From the IMG/VR virus record IMGVR_UViG_3300044718_000102, positions 1 to 64,000 of that record: 64,000 bases of DNA; one strand, given 5' to 3'. The notes under the pieces were generated by a model. It did no database searches. It was not told the origin of the DNA and worked only from the letters and a program-made list of their open reading frames with translations. This document shows positions 43,671-51,283 of this stretch, in pieces. Positions within the stretch are counted from its first letter, which is position 1. Each line of letters starts with the position of its first letter. A program made the position numbers and the translations under genes. This stretch comes from a virus.

Positions 43671-44002
43671 GTCGGTGGCAACCAAGTCCAAGCGAGGACG
43701 ACGGGCGTCATCAAGCGTGCGCTCGGCGCTCGCGGCGCCACCGCTGGAAGCGTTTCCGGCGCGCGGCGCGACCAGGAGCGCCCGTCGATCGAGCTGTCGC
43801 CGATGGGCCACGACGGATCGACCGGCGAGCCCTCCCACCAGCGGCCCTGATGAGCAGCGAGCCACTTGAGCCCGCGAATGCGCTCGCGGCGGCCGGCCAA
43901 TGGCGGGTCGCGCTCCTCGAGCACGGCCAGATTGGCCGATAGCGCCACGATGCGCGCCACCTGCCCCCACAGCAGCACCCAGTCGCCGACGTTGAACGTC
44001 AT
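43667..44002 (-). CDS. hypothetical protein, SH3-like N-terminus (111 aa)
   Basis: N-terminal FNVGDWVLLWGQVARIVALS resembles the small barrel of SH3-like proteins, followed by basic and aromatic segments (LAAHQGRWWEG). Role unknown. Overlaps its neighbours by 4 nt. Confidence 0.55.
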   Translation of the reverse strand: MTFNVGDWVLLWGQVARIVALSANLAVLEERDPPLAGRRERIRGLKWLAAHQGRWWEGSPVDPSWPIGDSSIDGRSWSRRAPETLPAVAPRAPSARLMTPVVLAWTWLPPT

Positions 44003-44220
44003 GACCGCCCGATTTCCAGCGGGTCGTAGTCGACCTGGTTGCCGCGGCCGGCGGCCGCCATCGCGTCACGGTAGATGTGCGCCAGGCCGACATGGTTGAG
44101 CCGGCTCAGCTCGGACACCGCGCGCCGCTGGTCCATCGCGTGCTTGCCCATGATGAAGGCGATCATCAGCTTGCGCGCTTCGACATCGCGGTAGGCGTCG
44201 AAGTTCGAGACGCCGGTCAT
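43999..44220 (-). CDS. small helical protein after terminase (73 aa)
   Basis: Helix-rich: NFDAYRDVEARKLMIAFIMGK, then QRRAVSELSRLNHVGLAHIYRDAM. Overlaps the terminase stop by 4 nt. Probably a small assembly factor. Confidence 0.6.
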   Translation of the reverse strand: MTGVSNFDAYRDVEARKLMIAFIMGKHAMDQRRAVSELSRLNHVGLAHIYRDAMAAAGRGNQVDYDPLEIGRS

Positions 44221-45746
44221 CTGTTCCACATCCCCGCGAATGGATCGTACTCGACCTGGTGCTGCTGGCCGCGGCGCGAGAGCTGCGCGGTGTGGTCGCT
44301 CGGCGCGACCGGCATCGCGAAGGTGAGCGCCAGCGCATCGCCGTCGTCGGGCGAGGCGAGGCCGCGGGCCTTCATGTCCTTCTTGCGCTCGAGCAGGATG
44401 GCGTCGCGGCCGGCGCGCAGCTTGAAGCCGTACTCGACCGCCGTGAGGTTGGACTTGAGCTCTGGGTCGTCGTCGATCATCCCGTGCTCGAGCCACTCGC
44501 GCAGCTTGCCCCACATCTCGGCGCGGCGGTTGTAGTAGGCGGCGGCCGGGTCGCCGCCGACCGGCTCGGAGCCGAAGTCGATGCCGAAGGCTGGGAGCTG
44601 CAGCTGGCGGCAGCGATCGACGACGCCGAGCCCCATGTTGCCCTGGTCGATGAAGATCGCGTCCGGCCGGTGGCGCTCGTTCGCCTCGGCGACGCGCGCC
44701 GCGATCTGCATCATGTCGAGCCCGCGATACTTCTGCGGCGGGATCGTGCGGGCGTCGCGGCCGCGGCGGAAGCGGATGACGGTCTGGTCGTCGCCGTAGG
44801 CCGCGATGTCGACGCCGATCACCAGCGGGTCGTAGATCGTGACCGGCGGATCGCGGTCGGCGCCGGCGGCGCGCTCGACGACGTCGGAGGCGATGAACTG
44901 CGTCGCGCTCGCGCGCGGAAATTGGGAGAGGACGTTGACGCGGACGAAGTCGTGCTCGATCCCGTAGAAATCGATCCACTCCTTGATCTGCCTCTTGTTC
45001 GACATCCGCGCATTGCGCGTGTCGATGTTGAAGGTCTTCCAGTGCGCGTGCCGCTTGCCGCCCGGGAAGCACTCGCGGAAATAGCCGGTCGCGCGCGTCG
45101 GGTTCCCGAGCAGCAGCCATATGCGCTCGGTGTCCTCGTCGGACAGAAAGCCCTCCTCGGCCGAGAGCACCACGTCGGGCGTCGCCGAGGTCTCGTCGTT
45201 GATGGTGACGATGCGCTTGCCGGCGTTGTGGAAGCCGCGGATCGTCTCGGGATTGCTCTCTTCCCAGGTGAAGGGATCGAACGTCCAGTTCTGCCGGTGC
45301 TCCGGATCGACAGACACCAAGCTGCGCGCCTGCAGGTCGAACCAGTGGCGGAAGATCGACATGCCGTGCCACTTGGCGAGCTCGGGCCAGGTGGTGGTGG
45401 ACAGCTGCCGGCCGGTGTTCGCCGTGACGCGGCCGCGGCAGTCCGGGAACGTGGTCATCGCCCAGTCGGCGATCCACGCCGCGAGCGTCGTCTTGCCGGG
45501 CCCGACACCGCCCGCGATCGCGATGCGGATGGGTTTCTGCGGCGAGAGCTCGTCGCGGATGTACGTGAGCACATCCGTCTGCCAGGTGTCCGGCCCCTCG
45601 AACTTCGCCAGCGGGCCGCCGGCCTCGCGCCAGGGGTAGGCAAACCGGACGTAGCCCAGCGGGTCACCGCGGAACCGCGCGGCTCGCCGTGTCAGCTCGT
45701 CCTCGACCCCCGCCCGCGTCGCCGGCGCGGCCGCGCCGCGCGGCAT
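44217..45746 (-). CDS. terminase large subunit (DNA packaging motor)
   Basis: 509 residues. Walker A GGVGPGKT at residues 79-86, followed by TLAAWIADWAM and the Walker-B-type block IVTINDET. C-terminal nuclease: VIGVDIAAYGDDQTV, AIFIDQGNMG and DDGDALALTFAM supply the expected acidic residues. It hydrolyses ATP to pump DNA through the portal and cuts concatemers. Gly-Pro inside the P-loop (GGVGPGK) is a known variation. Confidence 0.92.
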   Translation of the reverse strand: MPRGAAAPATRAGVEDELTRRAARFRGDPLGYVRFAYPWREAGGPLAKFEGPDTWQTDVLTYIRDELSPQKPIRIAIAGGVGPGKTTLAAWIADWAMTTFPDCRGRVTANTGRQLSTTTWPELAKWHGMSIFRHWFDLQARSLVSVDPEHRQNWTFDPFTWEESNPETIRGFHNAGKRIVTINDETSATPDVVLSAEEGFLSDEDTERIWLLLGNPTRATGYFRECFPGGKRHAHWKTFNIDTRNARMSNKRQIKEWIDFYGIEHDFVRVNVLSQFPRASATQFIASDVVERAAGADRDPPVTIYDPLVIGVDIAAYGDDQTVIRFRRGRDARTIPPQKYRGLDMMQIAARVAEANERHRPDAIFIDQGNMGLGVVDRCRQLQLPAFGIDFGSEPVGGDPAAAYYNRRAEMWGKLREWLEHGMIDDDPELKSNLTAVEYGFKLRAGRDAILLERKKDMKARGLASPDDGDALALTFAMPVAPSDHTAQLSRRGQQHQVEYDPFAGMWNR

Positions 45747-46022
45747 CTACTTGCCCGCCTCGAGCAGGAGGCGGGCGCGCACCGCATAGGACAGCGGACA
45801 ATCGTCGATGATCACGCCGGGCAGCGAGAAATTGCGCCGCGGCTGCATCTTCTCCGGCGCCGCGCGCAGCGTGCTGCAGCGCGCCCGCACCGCGTAGTGT
45901 GTCCGCCCGTGCGATCGCGCGAAGGCGCGCAGCTTGCCGTAACGTTGCGCCAGCGGCTGCGCGAGCAGCGCCAGCAGCTCGAGATCGTCCTCGCGCGACC
46001 AGCGCGCCGCCTGCGCCGTCAT
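45747..46022 (-). CDS. Myb/SANT-like small DNA-binding protein, putative
   Basis: 91 residues. WSREDDLELLALLAQPLAQRYGKLRAFARSHGRTHYAVRARCSTLR matches the spacing of a Myb/SANT-like DNA-binding helix bundle. Stop directly abuts the terminase start. Could be a packaging or regulatory factor; inferred from motif. Confidence 0.55.
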   Translation of the reverse strand: MTAQAARWSREDDLELLALLAQPLAQRYGKLRAFARSHGRTHYAVRARCSTLRAAPEKMQPRRNFSLPGVIIDDCPLSYAVRARLLLEAGK

Positions 46023-46690
46023 CGCGAGCGCGAGCCGACGATGCCGAAGTGGCGCATGTTGTCGCGCAGCACGTTGCCGCGGCCGTCGCCCATGGTGTTG
46101 CCGCCGATCGCCATGTCGTTGACGCCGACCGGCCGCGTGCGCGACCCGGGCCCGTAGCTCGGCATCGTGCCCTGCCGGCGCGACAGCGGCGCCTGGTAGC
46201 CCTGGCGCGCGCGTTGCGTCGACATCAACGGCGGCGGCTGGTTCTGCGTGTCCTGCCGCGGCTGCGTGCGCGCCAGCAGCATCTGGTCGAGCATGCTCGG
46301 GCCGGCCTGCAGCAGCTCCTCGAGGCTGGCGCCGGCAGGCGCCGCGGCCGCGGCCGCGTATTCCTCATGGGAATACTCGGCGCCGTCGTCAGCGTCCGCC
46401 GGGATCTCCATCTCGTCGGCGCGCGCCTCGTCCGCGAGCTCGAGCTCGGGCTCGGCCGCCGCCGGCGGAGGGGCGGCGTGCGGGCGCCGCGACTCGCCCA
46501 CCGCCCCCACCGCTCGCGGCTCCCTCGTCGGCGCCGCGGCGATCGCCGCGGGCGCCAGCTCGTTGATCTCGCGGTAGATCAGCATGCGCGCGAACGCCGC
46601 CTCGTCGAGGCCGAGCGCGCTTGCGCGCGCCTTGAGCTTTGCGCGCGCGTCGGGCTCGAGGCGGATCACGATCCGGTCGGACTTCGCCAT
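46019..46690 (-). CDS. RHH-like N-terminal hypothetical protein (223 aa)
   Basis: From ATG 46690 with GGAGGGAAG upstream. Residues 4-40 (RIVIRLEPDARAKLKARASALGLDEAAFARMLIYREI) look like a ribbon-helix-helix DNA-binding unit. The rest is disordered and acidic with Gln/Pro stretches. It overlaps the TerS gene extension by ~300 nt on the same strand in another frame; this N-terminal motif argues the 46690 start is real. Confidence 0.65.
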   Translation of the reverse strand: MAKSDRIVIRLEPDARAKLKARASALGLDEAAFARMLIYREINELAPAAIAAAPTREPRAVGAVGESRRPHAAPPPAAAEPELELADEARADEMEIPADADDGAEYSHEEYAAAAAAPAGASLEELLQAGPSMLDQMLLARTQPRQDTQNQPPPLMSTQRARQGYQAPLSRRQGTMPSYGPGSRTRPVGVNDMAIGGNTMGDGRGNVLRDNMRHFGIVGSRSR

Positions 46691-47297
46691 CTTCCCTCCG
46701 GACATCTTCGCCGCCCGTGCGTGCGATCGCGGCCGCCAGCCGGGCCGCAACGCCGCTGAAATCGTGCTCGACGCGCTCGACGTAGAGCTTGTGGTGCCGC
46801 CCGAGCAGGTCGAGCGCCGTCGTCTTGCTGTGCAGCTTGAGCTTGACGCGCTTGACCTCGCGCTTCGAGGTCCGCTTGAGCTTGCCGCCGTGCGCCTGGT
46901 CCTCGAGCGTCTCGACGACGTCGCCGGGCTCGCCGTAGGTGTCGACCGTGATCTCGGAGATCGCGGCGGTGAGCTCCGCCGGCATGCTCTCCATGTCGGC
47001 CGTGACGTCGCCCGACATGCCGAGGCGCCCGTAATGGCGCATGTTGGCGCGACCGATGGTCGAGAGCTCCTCGAGCACTTCCTGCGCCGACATCACCTTG
47101 GCGCCCACCGCCTGCTGCGCCAGATCGGCGACGCAGGCCGCGAACTCCGCAATCTTCAGCAGCCGCGAGAACCCCGTCTCGGCGGCGTGGCGCGAGGACT
47201 TGGGGTAGACCGAGGTGTACGCGCGCCACCCGACCTTCTCGGGATCCGCGATGTAGGCCAGCGCCACGTCGCGGTGCTTCTCCGACAGCATTCGCAC
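46389..47297 (-). CDS. terminase small subunit (TerS) with overlapping C-terminal extension
   Basis: 302 residues if read to its stop. N-terminal VALAYIADPEKVGWRAYTSVYPKSS and HAAETGFSRLLKIAEFAACVADL match the DNA-recognition start of TerS (Terminase_2-like); middle VMSAQEVLEELSTIGRANMRHY and ALDLLGRHHKLYVERV complete the known part, about 200 residues. The final ~100 residues are low-complexity Arg/Gly/Ala overlapping the 46690 gene for 302 nt, so the ancestral stop was probably near 46,700 and has been lost. GTG 47297 or ATG 47291 starts it. Confidence 0.75.
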   Translation of the reverse strand: MRMLSEKHRDVALAYIADPEKVGWRAYTSVYPKSSRHAAETGFSRLLKIAEFAACVADLAQQAVGAKVMSAQEVLEELSTIGRANMRHYGRLGMSGDVTADMESMPAELTAAISEITVDTYGEPGDVVETLEDQAHGGKLKRTSKREVKRVKLKLHSKTTALDLLGRHHKLYVERVEHDFSGVAARLAAAIARTGGEDVRREDGEVRPDRDPPRARRARKAQGARKRARPRRGGVRAHADLPRDQRAGARGDRRGADEGAASGGGGGRVAAPARRPSAGGGRARARARGRGARRRDGDPGGR

Positions 47298-47353
47298 CTC
47301 GGGAATAGGTCGGCGGGGCAGTACATCCGTGCCCCGCCGCGGTCCACTATTGC

Positions 47354-48247
47354 TTACCGGCCATCAAGGCTCTCGGCGCACGGACCAACGATCGCGGCGT
47401 GCGCGCCATCGCGCAGCACGTGGGTGTCGCCGAACGAGCGGAACAGGTACTCGACGGCGCCGCGGTATTTCGGATTGTCGGCGATGTAGGCGACAGCGCC
47501 GTGGCGCCAGCTCTTGCCGCGCCGGGTCGAGAACCCCGCGTCGTTGAGACGGCGCGCGATCTCGGCGTATGAAAGCCGCTCCTCGAGGAGCGCGAAGATC
47601 CACAGCACGACGAGCAGCTGCGCCTCGTCGACGACCAGCCCACCCTCGCGATCGCGCTGGTAGCCGATCGGCGCGGCGCCGCCGGCGTAGCCGCCCTTGG
47701 TCGCCTTCTCGCGGCGGCCATGCCAGGTGCGCTCGGTGATCGCGGCGCGCTCCTGCTCGGCCATGCCGGCCAGGACCGCGAAGATGGTGCGGCCCATCGG
47801 GGTCGCGGTGTCGATCGGCTCGGTGACGGAGCGCACCGCCACGCCGCGCTCGGCGAGCTCGTTGGCGGTGACCACCGAGTACACGATCTGGCGGGCGAGC
47901 CGGTCGAACTTCCACACCAGCAGGATGGAGATCTGGCCTCCGGAGGCGAGGTCGAGCAGCTCGCCAAAACCCTTGCGCTCGGCCGGCCTGGTCGCGCCCG
48001 ACACGGCGGGATCCGACACCACGCGCACGAGCTCGTAGCCCTGCGAGGTCGCGAAGGCGCGAATCGCCCGCTCCTGCGCCTCGAGGCCGTGGCCCTTCTC
48101 GGCCTGCTCCTCGGTCGACACGCGGATGTAGCCCGCCGCGCGCTGCGCGATCGCGGCCTTGGTCTCGGCTTTGGCGGCCTGGCGCGCCTGCAGACGCGTG
48201 ACACGGCGCGAGGCGCGCAAATTCGTCCACCTAACCCTTTTGGGCAC
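47354..48247 (-). CDS. serine recombinase (resolvase/invertase family)
   Basis: 297 residues. GYIRVSTEEQ provides catalytic Ser44 and Arg42; FDRLARQIVYSVVTA supplies Arg116/Arg119; RTIFAVLAGMAEQERAAI completes the resolvase domain and the C-terminal GYQRDREGGLVVDE, NPKYRGAV block fits a recombinase domain. GTG start 48247 overlaps a repeated motif (48218-48305), and the first ~35 residues precede the conserved fold. It is distinct from the tyrosine integrase at 59857, so either a second recombination unit or an invertase; its position within the phage late region favours a phage function. Confidence 0.88.
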   Translation of the reverse strand: MPKRVRWTNLRASRRVTRLQARQAAKAETKAAIAQRAAGYIRVSTEEQAEKGHGLEAQERAIRAFATSQGYELVRVVSDPAVSGATRPAERKGFGELLDLASGGQISILLVWKFDRLARQIVYSVVTANELAERGVAVRSVTEPIDTATPMGRTIFAVLAGMAEQERAAITERTWHGRREKATKGGYAGGAAPIGYQRDREGGLVVDEAQLLVVLWIFALLEERLSYAEIARRLNDAGFSTRRGKSWRHGAVAYIADNPKYRGAVEYLFRSFGDTHVLRDGAHAAIVGPCAESLDGR

Positions 48248-48305
48248 TCAATGGGTTAGCGAGCAAGTGGACGAAATTGCAGCGCGCGGCTGCAAATTCG
48301 TCCAC
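48218..48305. repeat. CAAATTCGTCCAC repeat cluster at serine recombinase start
   Basis: Thirteen-bp motif CAAATTCGTCCAC appears directly at 48218-48230 and 48293-48305, and in inverted form (one mismatch) at 48267-48279. Copies 1 and 2 enclose a second inverted pair CTAACCC (48231-48237, CTAACCC) and GGGTTAG (48253-48259). A GCAGC-GCGCG-GCTGC hairpin lies at 48279-48295. The set spans the recombinase start codon and the end of the next gene, and could be its recombination site or operator. Confidence 0.85.
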
Positions 48306-48613
48306 TATGAGACGAGCGGCCGGACCTCGAGCTTGCTGATCTGGGCGTAACCGCCGCCAACGTGGCCGGAGGCCTCGACGGACACGCCGAAGAAGCCGAT
48401 CGACCAGCGCGAGCTCGACGACGGGCTCGACGCCTGGTCCCTGCCCTCGACGGTCGCTCGGTTCACCTGGGAGCCAGTGGTCGGCTGGGGCACCGGCATC
48501 GTATCCAGCGCGCTCTCGATCACCGCCTTGACGGCCGCTGGCGCATGCTGCGCCTCGAGCTTGGCTCGCGCATCCTCGACGGAGCGCGCAACGAACGAGA
48601 AGTGAAACGACAT
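48305..48613 (-). CDS. hypothetical protein (102 aa)
   Basis: N-terminal SFHFSFVARSVEDARAKLEAQHAPAAVKAVIESAL is a beta-alpha-beta pattern common to small phage regulators of the same shape; Ser-rich middle; C-terminal GGYAQISKLEVRP. Its stop overlaps the third CAAATTCGTCCAC copy. Function unknown. Confidence 0.55.
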   Translation of the reverse strand: MSFHFSFVARSVEDARAKLEAQHAPAAVKAVIESALDTMPVPQPTTGSQVNRATVEGRDQASSPSSSSRWSIGFFGVSVEASGHVGGGYAQISKLEVRPLVS

Positions 48614-48770
48614 GGTGGTCTCCGTTGTGTTGCTACGTCCGCGTCACGCACGCGCCAGCGGTGCTCGCCGGCGGCGCCGTCGAAGCCAGGCGTCCCTGGC
48701 CGCGGAACTTGTTGGTGATGCATGATGCGGCGCTGCGCGCCTGCCGATTTCTCGGGAGAATTCGGCAGGC

Positions 48771-48863
48771 TCAGACGGCCGCGGCGATCGCGATCATCAC
48801 GCCGGCGAACGCGGCGAGGAGGTCGATCGCTTCCGCGAGCGTGATCGCTTCCGCGCAACTCAT
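48771..48863 (-). CDS. 30-aa membrane peptide
   Basis: Translates as MSCAEAITLAEAIDLLAAF followed by AGVMIAIAAAV: a short helix then a hydrophobic end. The ATG overlaps the 48863 gene's stop (TGATG), so coupled translation is likely. Confidence 0.45.
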   Translation of the reverse strand: MSCAEAITLAEAIDLLAAFAGVMIAIAAAV

Positions 48864-49048
48864 CAGCGGGCGGGCGCCTGGCGCAGGCGCAATCGGATCT
48901 CGATCTCGGCGACCAGCTCGTCGATCTCGTGCGCCAGCTCGTCCTTCGCCTCAAGGAAGGCGTTGGGACGACGATGGCACGGCGCCGGCAGGCGCCGCGC
49001 GCGATCGGCAAGCGATCGCAGCCGGCCCACGATGTCGCGGTCGGTCAC
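48863..49048 (-). CDS. small helical phage protein (61 aa)
   Basis: GTG 49048. VTDRDIVGRLRSLADRARRL then FLEAKDELAHEIDELVAEIEIRLR: two helices, the type of small phage coiled-coil proteins I know in early regions. An in-frame start at 49144 would add an unstructured N-terminus. Role unknown. Confidence 0.6.
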   Translation of the reverse strand: MTDRDIVGRLRSLADRARRLPAPCHRRPNAFLEAKDELAHEIDELVAEIEIRLRLRQAPAR

Positions 49049-49205
49049 ATGGCTCGCCTCGATTTTGGGAAATGCGGCGGCACCGCCGCGCGGACGCGGG
49101 GTTGTGCCGGCCACCACGGAGACATCCGCTCGCGCGGCACTCACGTTGGGCCCATCGGCGCGCAGCCTACGTCAGAATCACAACGATGCAATCGGCGACC
49201 TCCGA

Positions 49206-49838
49206 TCACGGTAAACGCGCCCTTTCGCGCCGCCGCCGATCCTTGTCGCGCTTCTTTTGCCGCTCGCGCGCGCGGCGGTTGCCGCTGCGGCTGCGCGCCT
49301 TCGCGGGCGGCGGGTCGAACGCGCGGCCGTGAATCGCGTCGAGCTGCGCATTCTGCCACGCCTCCTCGGCGCGCACCTCGTCGATGAAGCGCTGTGGAAT
49401 CGGCGCGGGCTCGTCGCGCGTGCGATCGGCACCGCTGCGGTAGACGTAGCCGGTGACGCCCGGGCAATGCAGCGGGCGCCGCCAGCGGCCGCTGAGCCCG
49501 AGCGAGGCGATGAACACGTAGCCCGGCAGGATCAGCCGGTGGCGCAGCCGGAATGCGCCGCGCTCGCGCACCATCTCGTTGATCGTCGGCAGATAAACGC
49601 CGAAGCGGCGGGCCGCGAGATGCGCGAACGCGATGCCCTCGTGCGCCGGCTGGATCGTGAGCGCGTACCAGCGCGGCTCGCCGAGCGGCTCGCCCTCGGC
49701 GATCTCGGCCATGAGCTGGGCCTCGAACATGCGCCGCCGGCGCGCGACCTCGCGGGACCGGCGCCGCGCCTCCTCGAACACATCCGCATCCGCCGGCCGC
49801 ACGTCGCTGCCACGTCCCACCATGTTCCCCTCGAACAC
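49206..49838 (-). CDS. phage NusG-like (NGN-domain) antitermination protein
   Basis: 210 residues. RWYALTIQPAHEGIAFAHLAARRFGVYLP, ERGAFRLRHRLILPGYVFIAS and LHCPGVTGYVYRSGA are the NGN-domain pattern of NusG/RfaH proteins, here residues 57-160. C-terminal part is basic without an obvious KOW domain, which fits NusG paralogues with narrowed partners. It would bind RNA polymerase and could suppress pausing or termination along the long leftward unit. Confidence 0.85.
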   Translation of the reverse strand: MFEGNMVGRGSDVRPADADVFEEARRRSREVARRRRMFEAQLMAEIAEGEPLGEPRWYALTIQPAHEGIAFAHLAARRFGVYLPTINEMVRERGAFRLRHRLILPGYVFIASLGLSGRWRRPLHCPGVTGYVYRSGADRTRDEPAPIPQRFIDEVRAEEAWQNAQLDAIHGRAFDPPPAKARSRSGNRRARERQKKRDKDRRRRERARLP

Positions 49839-49841
49839 GCC

Positions 49842-50201
49842 CTACCCCGCCAGCAGGATGTTGGTCGCGTCCGCGGGCGCCGGCGCGATAACCGGGTCGA
49901 TGCCGCCGGGCGAGAACGTGACGTCGGAATTGATCGTGATCCACCACGCATCGCGCGCCGCCTGGACCAGCGCCGGCGGACTCGCCACGTGCGCTGCAAT
50001 CTGCATCGGCGGCCGGCCGCGTGCGATGATGCGCAGGAATCGCCGCGCCTGCTCGAACAGCGCGTCGCGCGAGGGCCCCTCGATCTCGACCAGGCCGGCG
50101 CGGCGCACGTGGAGCACGCAGCCATGGATGCACGGTTGATGGCGCCCGGGCGGCGCCACGAGCACCAGCGAGGCTGGCAGCATGAAGGTGAGGCGGTACA
50201 T
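49842..50201 (-). CDS. hypothetical protein (119 aa)
   Basis: Beta-alpha pattern: YRLTFMLPASLVLVAPPGR, CVLHVRRAGLVEIEGPSRDAL, DAWWITINSDVTFSPGG. Three nt before the NusG-like gene, so probably co-transcribed. No family recognised. Confidence 0.55.
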   Translation of the reverse strand: MYRLTFMLPASLVLVAPPGRHQPCIHGCVLHVRRAGLVEIEGPSRDALFEQARRFLRIIARGRPPMQIAAHVASPPALVQAARDAWWITINSDVTFSPGGIDPVIAPAPADATNILLAG

Positions 50202-50281
50202 TGCGCGCCCCCATCGGCCGCGGCGGCCGCCGAAGATCGGCCGCCGCGCCCGTACGCGTCACTGAGCGGGAGAGAACGCCC

Positions 50282-50617
50282 TCAGCCTTTACGCGAGATT
50301 AACGGCGCAAGGCCCTGGGCCTCCGCGGGTTCCACGCCCCACATGGTCGGGGCGGGCAGCGCCAGCTCGGGGTCGAGCGCCCGTACCGCCGGCTCGTGGC
50401 GGGCGAGCACCGCCATGATGTCGGCGGCGGCCCGCATGCGGACGAGGTCGCGGCGCACGCCGGCCAGCCCGCGCTCGGGGTCGAACTTGAGCTCGCCGCG
50501 CGCGGCCATCTGCGCCGCCGTCGCCTCGAGCGCGGCGAATCGCAGGCGCTGGACGCGCTCCTGGTCGCGCAGCGCTCGCGCGACGTCGCAAAATGGCGTG
50601 CTCAAAGCGAGCGCCAT
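50282..50617 (-). CDS. hypothetical helical protein (111 aa)
   Basis: Helix-rich: FCDVARALRDQERVQRLRFAALEATAAQM, then RRDLVRMRAAADIMAVLARHEPAV. Probably a small regulator or assembly protein. The flanking gaps (50202-50281, 50618-50699) contain nothing I can name. Confidence 0.5.
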   Translation of the reverse strand: MALALSTPFCDVARALRDQERVQRLRFAALEATAAQMAARGELKFDPERGLAGVRRDLVRMRAAADIMAVLARHEPAVRALDPELALPAPTMWGVEPAEAQGLAPLISRKG

Positions 50618-50699
50618 GGCCGCATTCCCCGTGCACCGGCGACTCTACACTATCACGGGTGGAAAAGGCCATAGGTATCCGCCTGTTGCGGCCGAACCC

Positions 50700-51110
50700 T
50701 CAAGCGGCGTCTGAGGAACCGGGCGGATCCTGCGGCCGCCGCGGCTGGCTCTTGCGCCAGTCGGCCAGCAGCGCCGCCGCGCCGCCGCCGCCCTGGCTGT
50801 CGTCCGGCCGCTGCCACAGCCCCTGGGAGGGCCAATAGCGGTAGCCCGCGATCCGCCATTCGTGCTCGTCGATCACCTCGACCGCAAGCCCCGCCGACTC
50901 GAACGCCGAGCGCGCCGCGATCGAGCGTGCATCCTCGCGCCGCGTCGCCGGCCACTCGCAGGCGCTGCGCCGCACCGGGATGCGCAGCCCGGCGGTGTTG
51001 ACGAACAGGTACTCGGCGTTGAAGTCGGCGAGCCGGCCCGTCGCCGTCGAGCCGTCGCCGCGGCGGAACGCGACCTCGCGCCCGAGGTCGCGCCTGGTGG
51101 GTTCGATCAT
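50700..51110 (-). CDS. hypothetical protein (136 aa)
   Basis: From ATG 51110, with GGGAGG 9 nt upstream. Compact alpha/beta start (GREVAFRRGDGSTATGRLADFNAEYLFV) then a small second domain with an aromatic cluster (WRIAGYRYWPSQGLWQ) and a disordered tail. No family recognised. Confidence 0.6.
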   Translation of the reverse strand: MIEPTRRDLGREVAFRRGDGSTATGRLADFNAEYLFVNTAGLRIPVRRSACEWPATRREDARSIAARSAFESAGLAVEVIDEHEWRIAGYRYWPSQGLWQRPDDSQGGGGAAALLADWRKSQPRRPQDPPGSSDAA

Positions 51111-51283
51111 GCTGCGCCTCCCTTGGGCCGCGGCCGAAACAACACGATGTTGCGCCGGCTGGCCGCGGCGCGCAGCGCCTGGCGCCGCGGCGGCCTGCGC
51201 GGCGGCTCTACCGGCGCCCATGTGCCGTCCGGCTTGTAGCGCTCGATGCGCACCACCGGCAGGATGATCAGGATCGCGCTCAT
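51107..51283 (-). CDS. small basic protein (58 aa)
   Basis: MSAILIILPVVRIERYKPDG at the N-terminus, then Arg/Pro-rich (PPRRPPRRQALRAAASRRN) and a C-terminal LFRPRPKGG. ATGA overlap with the 50700 gene. Too small for family call. Confidence 0.5.
   Translation of the reverse strand: MSAILIILPVVRIERYKPDGTWAPVEPPRRPPRRQALRAAASRRNIVLFRPRPKGGAA

Noticed and set aside
37065-48247. Diversity-generating retroelement, as in BPP-1
   Set aside because: No reverse transcriptase or template/variable repeat pair was recognised in the window; the capsid likeness alone does not imply one.
47354-48613. Insertion sequence around the serine recombinase
   Set aside because: The repeat cluster lies only on one side and no second IS gene or terminal repeat is seen; the gene fits the operon direction.
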